DNA of 64,000 bases, from assembly GCF_025965415.1 (NCBI RefSeq), contig NZ_JAOPWY010000038.1, positions 26,161-90,160 of the forward strand, written 5' to 3'. Under the pieces are notes generated by a model, which did no database searches, was not told the DNA's origin, and worked only from the letters and a program-made list of their open reading frames with translations. Of this stretch, positions 23,474 through 32,349 are shown in pieces. Position numbers and translations under genes: made by a program. The first letter of the stretch is position 1; every line of letters begins with the position of its first letter. The stretch comes from Nocardioides sp. (GTDB lineage: Bacteria > Actinomycetota > Actinomycetes > Propionibacteriales > Nocardioidaceae).

Positions 23474-24901
23474 ATGAACGACACGATCCGCAACTTCGTC
23501 GACGGCGAGCTCGTCGAGTCCGCGACGACCGCCTTCATCGACCTCGTGGACCCGGTCACGGGGGAGGTCGACGGCCGCTCTCCGGTCTCGCTGCCGTCGG
23601 AGGTGGATGCGGCGTACGCCGCCGCGGAGCGCGCGTCGGCGTCGTGGAAGCGGCTCACGCCCGGACGCCGTCAGGCCCTCCTCCTCGACCTCGCCGCCGC
23701 CGTGGCCGAGCGCCGCGACGAGATCAGCGAGGTGCAGGCCCGCGACACCGGTCAGCCGGTGCGCCACATCGCGAGCGAGGAGGTCGACCAGGGCGTCGAC
23801 CAGCTGCGCTTCTTCGCCGGTGCCGCGCGTCTGCTGGAGGGGAAGTCGGCGGGGGAGTACCTCGAGGGGCACACGTCCAGCATCCGCCGCGAGCCGATCG
23901 GCGTGGTCGGCCAGGTGACGCCGTGGAACTACCCCTTCGCGATGGCGATCTGGAAGATCGCGCCCGCGCTCGCCGCGGGCAACACCATCGTGCTCAAGCC
24001 CAGTGACACCACGCCGCGCTCCACGGTGCTGCTCGCCGAGATCGCCGGCGCGATCCTGCCGCCCGGCGTCCTCAACGTCGTCAACGGCGACGCGACCACG
24101 GGCCGGCACCTCGTCGAGCACCCGACCCCGGGGCTGGTCGCGATCACCGGCTCCGTGCGCGCGGGCATCGAGGTCGCCTCGTCGGCGGCCAGGAACCTCA
24201 AGCGCGCGCACCTCGAGCTCGGCGGCAAGGCCCCGGTCGTGGTGATGGCGGACGCCGACCTCCCGCGGGCGGCGGGGTTGATCGCGGCGGCCGCCTACTT
24301 CAACTCCGGCCAGGACTGCACCGCCGCGACCCGCGTGATCGTGCACCGCAGCGTCCACGACGAGCTCGTCGACCTTCTGGTGGCGGAGGCCGAGGGCACC
24401 CGGCCCGGCCCGCCGTCCGACGCCGAGGCCGACTACGGCCCGCTCAACAACGCCGCCCACTTCGCCAAGGTGGAGGCGTTCCTCGCCGACCTGCCGGACC
24501 ACGCGACGGTCCGCACGGGCGGCACCCGCCACGGCGACACGGGATTCTTCTTCGCGCCCACCGTCGTCAGCGGCGTACGCCAGGACGACCGGATCGTGCA
24601 GGAGGAGGTCTTCGGGCCGGTGCTCACCGTGCAGGCGTTCGACGACGAGGCGGAGGCCGTCGCCCTCGCCAACGGGGTGCCCTACGGTCTCGCCGGCAGC
24701 GTGTGGACGCGCGACCACGGGACCGCCGACCGGCTCACGCGCGAGCTCGACTTCGGGTGCGTGTGGGTCAACACCCACATCCCCTTCGTGTCCGAGATGC
24801 CGCACGGAGGCTTCGGCCGCTCGGGCTACGGCAAGGACCTGTCGGGTTACGGCTTCGACGACTACACGCGCATCAAGCACGTGATGACCGCCCACTACTG
24901 A
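23474..24901 (+). CDS. Aminobutyraldehyde-type aldehyde dehydrogenase
   Basis: A 475-residue NAD-dependent aldehyde dehydrogenase. The oxyanion Asn is in GQVTPWNYPFAMAIWK, the general-base Glu in HLELGGKAPVVV, the catalytic Cys in FNSGQDCTAATRV, and the C-terminal EMPHGGFGRSGYGKDLS motif is complete. The pattern best fits gamma-aminobutyraldehyde / betaine aldehyde dehydrogenases, which would oxidise the aldehyde released by the nearby amine oxidase or aminotransferase. A GGGAG ribosome site precedes ATG 23474. It follows the cupin gene by 12 bases in the PucR operon. Confidence 0.9.
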   Translation: MNDTIRNFVDGELVESATTAFIDLVDPVTGEVDGRSPVSLPSEVDAAYAAAERASASWKRLTPGRRQALLLDLAAAVAERRDEISEVQARDTGQPVRHIASEEVDQGVDQLRFFAGAARLLEGKSAGEYLEGHTSSIRREPIGVVGQVTPWNYPFAMAIWKIAPALAAGNTIVLKPSDTTPRSTVLLAEIAGAILPPGVLNVVNGDATTGRHLVEHPTPGLVAITGSVRAGIEVASSAARNLKRAHLELGGKAPVVVMADADLPRAAGLIAAAAYFNSGQDCTAATRVIVHRSVHDELVDLLVAEAEGTRPGPPSDAEADYGPLNNAAHFAKVEAFLADLPDHATVRTGGTRHGDTGFFFAPTVVSGVRQDDRIVQEEVFGPVLTVQAFDDEAEAVALANGVPYGLAGSVWTRDHGTADRLTRELDFGCVWVNTHIPFVSEMPHGGFGRSGYGKDLSGYGFDDYTRIKHVMTAHY

Positions 24902-25476
24902 TCCGGCCGCGGGTCCTCCGGGACGCCGACGTCGTAGACGTCGAGGAGCTGGGCCAGGGTGCGGTAGTAGCCGACGAGGACCACCAGCTCGGTGATCGTG
25001 GTGGTGCCGAGCCTCGCGCGGAGGTCGTCGTACTCCTCCTCGGCGAGGCGGGCGCGCCCGTCCAGCAGCTGCCGGCAGAAGGCGTACGCCGACTCCTCGA
25101 CCGGGTCGGGGGACGTGAACGTGCCGGCGGCGAGGTCGGCCAGCTCGTCGGCGGTGAGGCCCACAGCCCGGCCGACGCGCTCGTGCGCGTACTGCTCGAA
25201 GCGGCAGCCGGTGTGCGTGGCGACGGCGAGGATCGCGATCTCGCGGACCCGGCCGGAGAGGCCGGTGGCATAGCGGATCGCGCTGCCGAGCTCCTGGAGC
25301 GGGGCACCGAGCGCCGGCTCGTGGACCATCACGCCGAAGGGGCCGGTGAGCGCTCCGTCGGCGGTGGTGAGGGGGAAGTGCTGGGGACCGGAGGCGCGGG
25401 GGCCCGAGGTGATGCGCCGGTGCAGGTCGCGCTGCTCGTCGGTCATCGCGGCGGGGTCCAGGTCGGTCAGGCGCAT
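24895..25476 (-). CDS. Carboxymuconolactone decarboxylase family protein
   Basis: A 193-residue AhpD/CMD-fold protein (GLSGRVREIAILAVATHTGCRFEQYAHERVGRAVGLTADELADLAAG). The AhpD CxxC pair is replaced by a single Cys followed by Phe-Glu, so it belongs to the gamma-carboxymuconolactone decarboxylase-like group without the peroxidase dithiol. The His in YAHER is conserved. The start ATG 25476 lies inside the arm of a 28-base inverted repeat that also holds the start of the divergent gene. Its stop overlaps the end of the aldehyde dehydrogenase gene by 7 bases. Confidence 0.85.
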   Translation of the reverse strand: MRLTDLDPAAMTDEQRDLHRRITSGPRASGPQHFPLTTADGALTGPFGVMVHEPALGAPLQELGSAIRYATGLSGRVREIAILAVATHTGCRFEQYAHERVGRAVGLTADELADLAAGTFTSPDPVEESAYAFCRQLLDGRARLAEEEYDDLRARLGTTTITELVVLVGYYRTLAQLLDVYDVGVPEDPRPDQ

Positions 25477-25527
25477 GCACCCAGCATGCCCCCGGGTTTG
25501 GCATGCTGGCTGCATGCGCTTCACCGA
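25463..25527. promoter_or_regulatory. Hyphenated palindrome carrying two divergent -10 boxes and start codons
   Basis: Arms 25463-25490 and 25500-25527 match at 25 of 28 positions around a 9-base spacer; the inner 20 bases match at 19. Each arm contains AGCATG/CATGCT, a -10-like hexamer read outward, 6 bases from its ATG (25476 leftward, 25514 rightward). Both transcripts are therefore expected to be leaderless, and a dimeric regulator could bind the dyad. Confidence 0.7.
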
Positions 25528-25903
25528 GCACGAGCTGACCGTCGCCGTGACCGCCGCCGCCAAGATCGTGGCCCGCGGCAAGGTCCGGCGCCGCGCCCAG
25601 GACGACGCGGCCTGGGACGCGATGAGCAAGATCGACCGCTACCACCTCCTCGAGGCGGTGGGCAGCCAGGTGCTCCCCGTCCTGCTGGCGCTCCCGGACG
25701 TCGAGGTCGAGGCGGGGACCCGCCCGACCTTCACCGACGCGCAGATCGCCGCCGCCGTGGAGGAGACGCTCGGCGACAGCGGCGTCGGACGCATCCGCCA
25801 GAAGGTGGCGGTGGCCGCGCGCCTCACCCTCGTGCGTACGGCGCTCGCGCAGCTGCCGGTGCGGCAGGACCCCGACGCGCTCGTCGTGCCGGACTCGCCC
25901 TGA
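25514..25903 (+). CDS. Hypothetical protein divergent from the CMD gene
   Basis: A 129-residue soluble, mostly helical protein: MRFTEHELTVAVTAAAKIVARG, a basic KVRRRAQDD stretch, then helices around EETLGDSGVGRIRQKVAVAARLTLVRTAL. I recognise no family or catalytic motif. The first codons resemble those of the divergent CMD gene (MRFTE versus MRLTD) because both lie in the palindrome. Good coding bias and the shared regulatory dyad support a real gene. Confidence 0.7.
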   Translation: MRFTEHELTVAVTAAAKIVARGKVRRRAQDDAAWDAMSKIDRYHLLEAVGSQVLPVLLALPDVEVEAGTRPTFTDAQIAAAVEETLGDSGVGRIRQKVAVAARLTLVRTALAQLPVRQDPDALVVPDSP

Positions 25904-25947
25904 CTCGGCTCCTCGAGAACCTGAGAGTGGCGCTCAGGTTGGGTGCG

Positions 25948-25953
25948 TACCGT
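25948..25953 (+). promoter_or_regulatory. -10 box (TACCGT) for the SurA-like lipoprotein gene
   Basis: TACCGT stands 8 bases before ATG 25962, again consistent with a leaderless mRNA. Confidence 0.4.
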
Positions 25954-25961
25954 CGAGGACG

Positions 25962-26753
25962 ATGACTTCCCTGATGCGCACCACCCGAACCCGTACTGCC
26001 CTCGGCGCCCTCGCGGCGACCGCACTGCTCACCCTCTCCGCCTGCGGTGGGGGCGACAGCGACTCCGCGAGCGCCGACAAGGACGCCTCCGCCAGCGCAT
26101 CGCCGAGCGACAGTGCCTCCTCGGACGCCTCGGCCGGCGCACAGCCCGACCTCGAGGGCATTCCCGACGTCGTCGCCGAGGTGAACGGCGAGGAGGTGAC
26201 CAAGGAGGAGTTCGTCCCGATCTACGAGTCGACCTTCCAGCAGGCCGCCGCCCAGGCGCAGACGACCGGCGAGGCCCCCGACGAGGACGCCCTGAAGAAG
26301 CAGACCGTCGACGACCTCGTCTCCACCGAGCTGCTGGCCCAGGAGGCCGAGTCCCGCGGCGTCGAGGTCAGCGACGAGGACGTCGACGCCGAGCTGACCT
26401 CCCTGGCCGAGCAGAACCAGCTCGGGTCGGCCGAGGAGCTGCTGGCGGCGGTCGAGGACCAGGGCGTGACCGAGGACCAGGCCCGGTCGCAGGTCGAGAC
26501 CCAGCTCATGGTCGAGGCGCTCGTCGTCGACGAGGAAGGCCCGATCGAGCCGACGGACCAGGAGCTCCGCAAGGTCTACGCGCAGGCCAAGGCGCAGCAG
26601 GCGCAGTCGGGTCAGGGCGGCCAGAAGATCCCGCCGTTCGCCGAGGTCCGCGACCAGCTCGCGGAGCAGGCCATGCAGCAGCAGGTCGCCGAGGTCGCGG
26701 GCGCACTGGTGAAGGACCTGCGCAAGGACGCGAAGATCACGATCAACCTCTGA
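25962..26753 (+). CDS. SurA N-terminal-domain lipoprotein (chaperone/PPIase-like)
   Basis: A 263-residue exported lipoprotein. A signal peptide ends in the lipobox LTLSAC (Cys near residue 28), followed by a Ser/Ala/Asp-rich tether to about residue 62. The SurA_N-like helical domain follows (VVAEVNGEEVTKEEFVPIYESTFQQAAAQAQ), with long Gln/Glu-rich helices and a C-terminal NPLK-type end. No parvulin catalytic domain is complete, so this is probably a foldase-like chaperone for secreted proteins rather than an active isomerase. Confidence 0.85.
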   Translation: MTSLMRTTRTRTALGALAATALLTLSACGGGDSDSASADKDASASASPSDSASSDASAGAQPDLEGIPDVVAEVNGEEVTKEEFVPIYESTFQQAAAQAQTTGEAPDEDALKKQTVDDLVSTELLAQEAESRGVEVSDEDVDAELTSLAEQNQLGSAEELLAAVEDQGVTEDQARSQVETQLMVEALVVDEEGPIEPTDQELRKVYAQAKAQQAQSGQGGQKIPPFAEVRDQLAEQAMQQQVAEVAGALVKDLRKDAKITINL

Positions 26754-26890
26754 TTCGATAGCGTTGCGCGGGCCGCGCCACTGATCGCGCTGCCGCCCGC
26801 CGCGGTTGGCAACGGGTTCCTCATTGGAGCCCGCCGGTACACCGCGCGAGAAATCCGGCGATGTTGCCCTCATGTAGGCCCGTGAGGGAC

Positions 26891-26896
26891 TAATGT
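26891..26896 (+). promoter_or_regulatory. Candidate -10 box (TAATGT) for the MASE1 kinase gene
   Basis: TAATGT lies 69 bases before the GTG start in the 212-base gap after the lipoprotein gene, predicting a leader of about 60 bases that would contain the hairpin at 26945-26965. Confidence 0.3.
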
Positions 26897-26944
26897 GCAG
26901 CGCGTGTATCAGTCCTGTGTGAGCCGACGGCATCGGGCTCGTCG

Positions 26945-26965
26945 GGTCGGGCCGGGGGCCCGACC
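26945..26965 (+). promoter_or_regulatory. GC hairpin directly abutting a start codon
   Basis: GGTCGGGCC and GGCCCGACC form a perfect 9-base stem with a 3-base loop ending one base before GTG 26966. There is no ribosome site between the stem and the start, so it could hold translation of the kinase in check. It is the only such structure seen at a start here. Confidence 0.4.
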
Positions 26966-29002
26966 GTGAGCCGGCCTGCGCCGCTCCCGCTGCGCTGGAC
27001 GCTCGGCTTCGCGCTCGCCTACGCCGCCCTAGCGGTCCTGGCGCGACTGACGGTCCGGGACGGTCAGGCCGTGAGCCTGGTGTGGCCGGGCGCCGGCGTC
27101 GCCATGCTCTGGCTGCTCGCGGAGTCGCCGCGCCGGGCGGCGTGGGTGCTGGTGCCGCTGACCGTGATCCACGCCGGGGTCGCTGGGTTCACCAACGCGC
27201 CGGCGGGCATCGTCGTGCTGGGCGCGGTGTCGCTCGCGTGCCAGACGTGGGTCACGGTGCTGCTCCTCAGGCGCTGGTGCCCCACCCTCCTCGGCGCCGG
27301 CGGGACCGAGAGCTTCCGCTCCCCCCGGTCCCTGGCCTACACGTGTCTCGCGGCGGCGCTCGGCAGTGCGGTCGGTGCCCTGATCGGGTCGCTCGGTGTG
27401 TGGCTGCACTCCGGCGTCGGCTGGAACGCCTGGGTGCCGCAGGCGTGGTTCGCCCGGCACTTCGCCGGCATCCTCGTGGTCGGCTGCGTCGGGCACCTGG
27501 CGTGGGAGTGGCGCACCAGCCCCGTCGCGCCGCGGACCCGGGCCGGGAGCCGACGGGAGTTCGTCGTCATGTGGGCGGTCTCCGTGCTCGTCGTGCTGAC
27601 CGTCTTCCTCCAGCCGCTCCCCCTCGTCTTCCTCGTCATGTCGCTCTGCGTCTGGTCGGCGGCGCGCTTCCCGACCTACCTCGCCGCGCTGCACGCCCTC
27701 GCCCTGGGCGTGGGCGGCCTCCTGCTGACCCTCGGGGGCCTCGGCCCCTCCGACGTCCTCGACGACCCGGTGCAGAAGGCCCTGGTGGGGCAGCTCTTCC
27801 TCGTCGCCGTACTGCTGACCGGCCTCGGCGTGGGCACGCTGAGCGACCGCATCGACGAGCTGGTGGTGCGCATGGGGGAGGCGCGGGCGCGCGCGGCCGA
27901 GCAGGCCGAGCTGCTCGCGGAGATGACCGAGAGCATGGATGAGGGACTGATCGTCCTGGACCGCGAGGGCAGGATCGAGCGCAGCAACGGTGCGAGCCGG
28001 CGCCTCGCCCACCGGGTCAGCCCGGGAGCGGCCGACGCGGTGGCCCTGGCCAACCTGGTGCAGCTGGTGCTCCACCCGGATGCTGCCCACACGAGCGCCA
28101 CGCGCGCCGAGCTCGGGGCGGGGGACGTGCTCCTGCCCCTCGGCTCCGGCGACGACCTCGTGCTCGCGGTGTCGCGGGCCGTGCTCGCCAGCCAGCGCGG
28201 CGACGACGGCCGCTCGGGTGTCCTGCTCGTGCTCCAGGAGGTGACCGAGCACCGCAAGGGACTCCAGCCCCTGGTCGGCTTCGCCTCGACCGCGGCCCAC
28301 GACCTGCGCGGACCGCTGACCGCGATTCGCGCCTGGCTCGACCTCGCCGCGGTCGACCTCGCCGACGACAGCGACACGCTGGCGTCGATCAAGCGCGCCG
28401 AGCTGGCGTCGGTCCAGATGGCCGGGCTGATCGACGACCTGCTCGCGCAGGCCGTCGCCGAGGCGGGTGACCTCGAGGTCCACGACGTCGAGCTCTGCGG
28501 CCCGGACGGGGCTGTGGTCCAGGCCGCCGCGCTCCTGGGGCCGGACGACGTGCTCGAGGTGTCCGACGACGGGCTGCCGTCCGTGCACGCGGACGAGGTC
28601 GCCCTCAGGCAGCTGTTCGCCAACCTCGTCGGCAATGCCGTCAAGTACGCCCGCCCCGGGGTGCCCGCGCGGATCCTCGTGAGGGCCCAGCGACTGGGCT
28701 CGCGCGTGGTGGTCGAGGTCGAGGACAACGGCGTCGGTGTCGACGAGCACGAGCGGGCCCTGATCTTCCAGAGGTTCCACCGCGGCGACACGGTGCGTGC
28801 CGGGCTCCGTGGCACCGGCATGGGGCTGGCCATCTGCCAGACCATCGTCCAGCGGCACGGTGGCTCGATCGAGTGCCTCGCTGCCGACTCGGGGCAGGGG
28901 TCGGTCTTCCGGTTCGACCTGCCGGCGGCCAAGGTGGAGCCCGTCAGCCTGCTGCCCACGCCGCCCGCGCCGCTCCACGACGAGGAGCTGGCCACCGCCT
29001 AG
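26966..29002 (+). CDS. MASE1-domain sensor histidine kinase
   Basis: A 678-residue membrane kinase. Residues 1-290 hold eight or so hydrophobic helices of the MASE1 type (AVSLVWPGAGVAMLWLLAE near 32 is characteristic). A PAS-like segment follows (SMDEGLIVLDREGRIERSNGASRRL). The HisKA box is STAAHDLRGPLTAIRAWLDL with the phospho-His near 446, then the HATPase boxes NLVGNAVKYARPG, VEDNGVGVDE and GTGMGLAICQTIVQRHGG. No response regulator is adjacent, so it is an orphan here. GTG 26966 is the first start after an upstream in-frame TAA. Confidence 0.9.
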   Translation: MSRPAPLPLRWTLGFALAYAALAVLARLTVRDGQAVSLVWPGAGVAMLWLLAESPRRAAWVLVPLTVIHAGVAGFTNAPAGIVVLGAVSLACQTWVTVLLLRRWCPTLLGAGGTESFRSPRSLAYTCLAAALGSAVGALIGSLGVWLHSGVGWNAWVPQAWFARHFAGILVVGCVGHLAWEWRTSPVAPRTRAGSRREFVVMWAVSVLVVLTVFLQPLPLVFLVMSLCVWSAARFPTYLAALHALALGVGGLLLTLGGLGPSDVLDDPVQKALVGQLFLVAVLLTGLGVGTLSDRIDELVVRMGEARARAAEQAELLAEMTESMDEGLIVLDREGRIERSNGASRRLAHRVSPGAADAVALANLVQLVLHPDAAHTSATRAELGAGDVLLPLGSGDDLVLAVSRAVLASQRGDDGRSGVLLVLQEVTEHRKGLQPLVGFASTAAHDLRGPLTAIRAWLDLAAVDLADDSDTLASIKRAELASVQMAGLIDDLLAQAVAEAGDLEVHDVELCGPDGAVVQAAALLGPDDVLEVSDDGLPSVHADEVALRQLFANLVGNAVKYARPGVPARILVRAQRLGSRVVVEVEDNGVGVDEHERALIFQRFHRGDTVRAGLRGTGMGLAICQTIVQRHGGSIECLAADSGQGSVFRFDLPAAKVEPVSLLPTPPAPLHDEELATA

Positions 29003-29059
29003 GCGGGCGCTCAACCTCTTCGCGTGGGCGTCCGCTCGCTCCGCTCGCGTCCGCCAGGC

Positions 29060-32000
29060 TCAGACGTTCCGGCGGTACTGCCCGCCCACCTCGAAGAACG
29101 CCTCGGTGACCTGCTCGAGCGAGCAGACCCGGGCGGCGTCCATCAGCACGGCGAACACGTTCTCCCCGGAGATCGCGGCGTCCTTGAGCCGGGCCAGCGC
29201 CTGCTGCGCCTCGGCACCGTGCGCGGCCTGGAAGGCACGCACCCGCGTCAGCTGCGACTCCTTCTCCGCCTCGGTGGCGCGGGCCAGCTCGATCTCCTTG
29301 GGCTGGGCGTCGGCGGCGCTCTCCTTGACGAAGGTGTTGACGCCGATGATCGGCAGCGAGCCGTCGTGCTTGCGGTGCTCGTAGAGCATCGACTCGTCCT
29401 GGATCCGCCCGCGCTGGTAGCCGGTCTCCATCGCGCCGAGCACGCCGCCGCGCTCGTTGATCGAGTCGAACTCCGCGAGCACGGCCGCCTCGACGAGGTC
29501 GGTGAGGTCGTCGATGACGAAGGACCCCTGGAGCGGGTTCTCGTTCATCGCCAGGCCCCACTCGCGATTGATGATCAGCTGGATCGCCAGCGCGCGGCGT
29601 ACGGAGTCCTCCGTCGGGGTCGTCACGGCCTCGTCGTAGGCGTTGGTGTGGAGGCTGTTGGCGTTGTCGTAGATCGCGATGAGCGCCTGCAGCGTCGTGC
29701 GGATGTCGTTGAAGTCCATCTCCTGCGCGTGCAGCGAGCGGCCGCTCGTCTGCACGTGGTACTTCAGCTTCTGCGAGCGCTCCGAGGCGCCGTACTTCTC
29801 CTTCATCGTCACCGCCCAGATGCGGCGCGCGACGCGGCCCAGGACGGTGTATTCGGGGTCCATGCCGTTGGAGAAGAAGAACGACAGGTTGGGCGCGAAG
29901 TCGTCGATCTTCATCCCGCGCGCGAGGTAGGCCTCGTCGTAGGTGAAGCCGTTGGCGAGGGTGAAGGCGAGCTGGCTGATCGGGTTCGCCCCGGCCTCGG
30001 CGATGTGGTAGCCCGAGATCGACACCGAGTAGAAGTTGCGCACCTGCTGCTCGATGAACCACTCCTGGATGTCGGCCATCATCCGCAGGCAGAACTCCGT
30101 GGAGAACAGCGCCGTGTTCTGGCCCTGGTCCTCCTTGAGGATGTCGGCCTGGACGGTGCCGCGGACGTTCGCCAGTGCGTACGCCGCGAGCTGGGCGCGC
30201 TCCTCGTCGCTCGGCTCGCGCGACTCCCGCTCGACGAACGCGTCGACCTGCTGGTCGATCGCGGTGTTGAGGAAGAACGCCAGCACCGTGGGGGCCGGAC
30301 CGTTGATCGTCAGTGACACCGATGTCGTCGGGGCGACCAGGTCGAAGCCGTCGAAGAGCTCCTTCATGTCGTCCAGCGTCGCGACCGAGACGCCCGACGT
30401 GCCGACCTTGCCGTAGACGTCGGGGCGCGGGTCGGGGTCGCGGCCGTAGAGCGTGACGGAGTCGAAGGCGGTGGAGAGCCGGGTGGCGTCGTTGCCGTGG
30501 CTGAGGATCTTGAAGCGGCGGTTGGTGCGCGCCGGGTCACCCTCGCCGGCGAACATCCGGGCCGGGTCCTCGTTGTCGCGCTTGAACGGGAAGACGCCGG
30601 CGGTGAAGGGGAAGTAGCCCGGCAGGTTCTCGTTGCGCCAGAAGCGGACGAGCTCGCCGTGGTCGGAGAAGCGCGGCAGCGCGACGCGCGGGATCTTGTT
30701 GCCGCTCAACGACTCCTTGGTGAGCGTGGTGTGGATCTCGCGCTCGCGCACCACCACGACCTGCTCGTCGCCGGAGTAGGACTCCACGACGGCCGGCCAG
30801 CCGGCGATCTGGTCGGCGACCTCGTGCGGGACGGCCTTGCGGGCGGACTCGAGCAGCGCGGGCACACCGCCCGCGTCGCCGTCGCCGAGCTGGTCGGCGA
30901 CGTACTGCACGCGCTGGAGGTCGGCCGCCGCCTCGGCGAGCTCGGTCGTGCGCGCGTGGTAGCCGCGGACCGTCTCGGTGATCTCGGAGAGGTAGCGCAC
31001 GCGGTCGGCCGGCACGACCTGCCGGATGCCCGACGAGTGGCGTACGTCGACGTGCGGGAGCGTGCCGTCGGTGACCTCCAGCCCGGCCTCGGCCAGCTCG
31101 CCGCGGAGGTGCTGGTAGAGCGCGGTGACGCCGTCGTCGTTGAAGGTGGCCGCGCTCGTGCCGAACACCGGCATGTCGTGCGGCTGCTTGCCGAAGGCCC
31201 CGCGGTTGCGGACCAGCTGGCGGCCGACGTCGCGGAGCGCGTCCTTGGCGCCGCGACGCTCGAACTTGTTGATCGCGACGCTGTCGGCGAAGTCGAGCAT
31301 GTCGATCTTCTCCAGCTGCGAGGCGGCGCCGAACTCCGGCGTCATGACGTAGAGCGAGTGGTCGACGAGCGGCACGATGCCGGCGTCGCCCTGGCCGATG
31401 CCGGGCGTCTCGACGATCACCAGGTCGTGCCCGGCGGCCTTCATCACGTCGATCACGTCGGCGAGGTGCGCGGGCACCTCGTGGGCGCCGCGGGTGGCGA
31501 GCGAGCGGAAGAAGACCCGGTCGCCGTCGAGGGAGTTGGCCCGGATCCGGTCGCCGAGCAGCGCACCACCGCCCTTGCGGCGGGTGGGGTCGACCGCGAT
31601 GACCGCGATCCGCAGCTTGTCCTGCTGGTCGGTGCGGAAGCGGCGCACGATCTCGTCGGTGAGCGACGACTTGCCCGAGCCGCCGGTGCCGGTGATGCCC
31701 AGGACGGGCACGACGCGGCGCGCAGCCGCCTGCCGGACCTCGGCCAGCATGGCCTCGTCGAGCCGCCCGCCCTCGGCGCCGGTGATGGCGCGGGCGACGG
31801 CGAAGCGGTCACCCGAGAGGACCTGCTCCACCGTGACGGCGCCCTGGGACCACAGGTCGACGTCGCAGTCGGCGACGACCGAGTTGATCATCCCGACGAG
31901 GCCCATCTTCTGGCCGTCCTCGGGGGAGAAGATGGTGACCCCCGACTCGCGCAGACGGGTGATCTCCGACGGCACGATCACGCCGCCGCCACCTCCGACG

Positions 32001-32284
32001 ACCTGCACGTGGCCGGCACCCTGCGCACGCAGCGACTCGACGAGGTACTCGAAGTACTCGACGTGCCCGCCCTGGTAGGACGAGACCGCCACGCCCTGCA
32101 CGTCCTCCTCGAGCGCGGCGGTGACGACCTCCTGCACGGAGCGGTTGTGCCCCAGGTGGATCACCTCGCAGCCCTGGCTCATGAAGATCCGCCGCATGAT
32201 GTTGATCGAGGCGTCGTGGCCGTCGAACAGCGCCGAGGCGGTGACGAGGCGGATCGGGTTCTGCGGGGTGTGCATGTCGGCCAT
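29060..32284 (-). CDS. icmF: Fused isobutyryl-CoA mutase (B12-dependent, IcmF)
   Basis: A 1074-residue fusion. The cobalamin-binding domain is at about 10-140 with ALFDGHDASI (Asp21-x-His23 as lower axial ligand). The MeaB-like G-protein chaperone is at about 190-450 (GITGTGGSGKS P-loop at 196-206, VETPGIGQGDAGIV, NKFERRGAKDALRD). The acyl-CoA mutase TIM barrel fills about 520-1070 (FPFTAGVFPFKR, YGKVGTSGVSVATLDDM, YSVSISGYHIAEAGANP). It interconverts isobutyryl-CoA and n-butyryl-CoA (or pivalyl/isovaleryl-CoA) by adenosylcobalamin radical chemistry. TACTAT 6 bases before ATG 32284 supports that start. It lies downstream of marR. Confidence 0.96.
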   Translation of the reverse strand: MADMHTPQNPIRLVTASALFDGHDASINIMRRIFMSQGCEVIHLGHNRSVQEVVTAALEEDVQGVAVSSYQGGHVEYFEYLVESLRAQGAGHVQVVGGGGGVIVPSEITRLRESGVTIFSPEDGQKMGLVGMINSVVADCDVDLWSQGAVTVEQVLSGDRFAVARAITGAEGGRLDEAMLAEVRQAAARRVVPVLGITGTGGSGKSSLTDEIVRRFRTDQQDKLRIAVIAVDPTRRKGGGALLGDRIRANSLDGDRVFFRSLATRGAHEVPAHLADVIDVMKAAGHDLVIVETPGIGQGDAGIVPLVDHSLYVMTPEFGAASQLEKIDMLDFADSVAINKFERRGAKDALRDVGRQLVRNRGAFGKQPHDMPVFGTSAATFNDDGVTALYQHLRGELAEAGLEVTDGTLPHVDVRHSSGIRQVVPADRVRYLSEITETVRGYHARTTELAEAAADLQRVQYVADQLGDGDAGGVPALLESARKAVPHEVADQIAGWPAVVESYSGDEQVVVVREREIHTTLTKESLSGNKIPRVALPRFSDHGELVRFWRNENLPGYFPFTAGVFPFKRDNEDPARMFAGEGDPARTNRRFKILSHGNDATRLSTAFDSVTLYGRDPDPRPDVYGKVGTSGVSVATLDDMKELFDGFDLVAPTTSVSLTINGPAPTVLAFFLNTAIDQQVDAFVERESREPSDEERAQLAAYALANVRGTVQADILKEDQGQNTALFSTEFCLRMMADIQEWFIEQQVRNFYSVSISGYHIAEAGANPISQLAFTLANGFTYDEAYLARGMKIDDFAPNLSFFFSNGMDPEYTVLGRVARRIWAVTMKEKYGASERSQKLKYHVQTSGRSLHAQEMDFNDIRTTLQALIAIYDNANSLHTNAYDEAVTTPTEDSVRRALAIQLIINREWGLAMNENPLQGSFVIDDLTDLVEAAVLAEFDSINERGGVLGAMETGYQRGRIQDESMLYEHRKHDGSLPIIGVNTFVKESAADAQPKEIELARATEAEKESQLTRVRAFQAAHGAEAQQALARLKDAAISGENVFAVLMDAARVCSLEQVTEAFFEVGGQYRRNV

Positions 32285-32290
32285 GAGAAG

Positions 32291-32308
32291 ATAGTAGGAC
32301 TTCCAAGT
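32291..32308 (-). promoter_or_regulatory. icmF leaderless promoter with ACTT-CC-AAGT dyad
   Basis: Read leftward, TACTAT (32291-32296) is a near-ideal -10 box 6 bases from the icmF ATG. The dyad ACTTGGAAGT (32299-32308) lies immediately upstream of it, where a bound MarR-type repressor would block polymerase. The local A+T content is unusually high for this window. The marR gene lies directly upstream. Confidence 0.5.
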
Positions 32309-32349
32309 ATTACCCGCGAGTCACAACGCCGCCGCCTCCACGCGGGACC

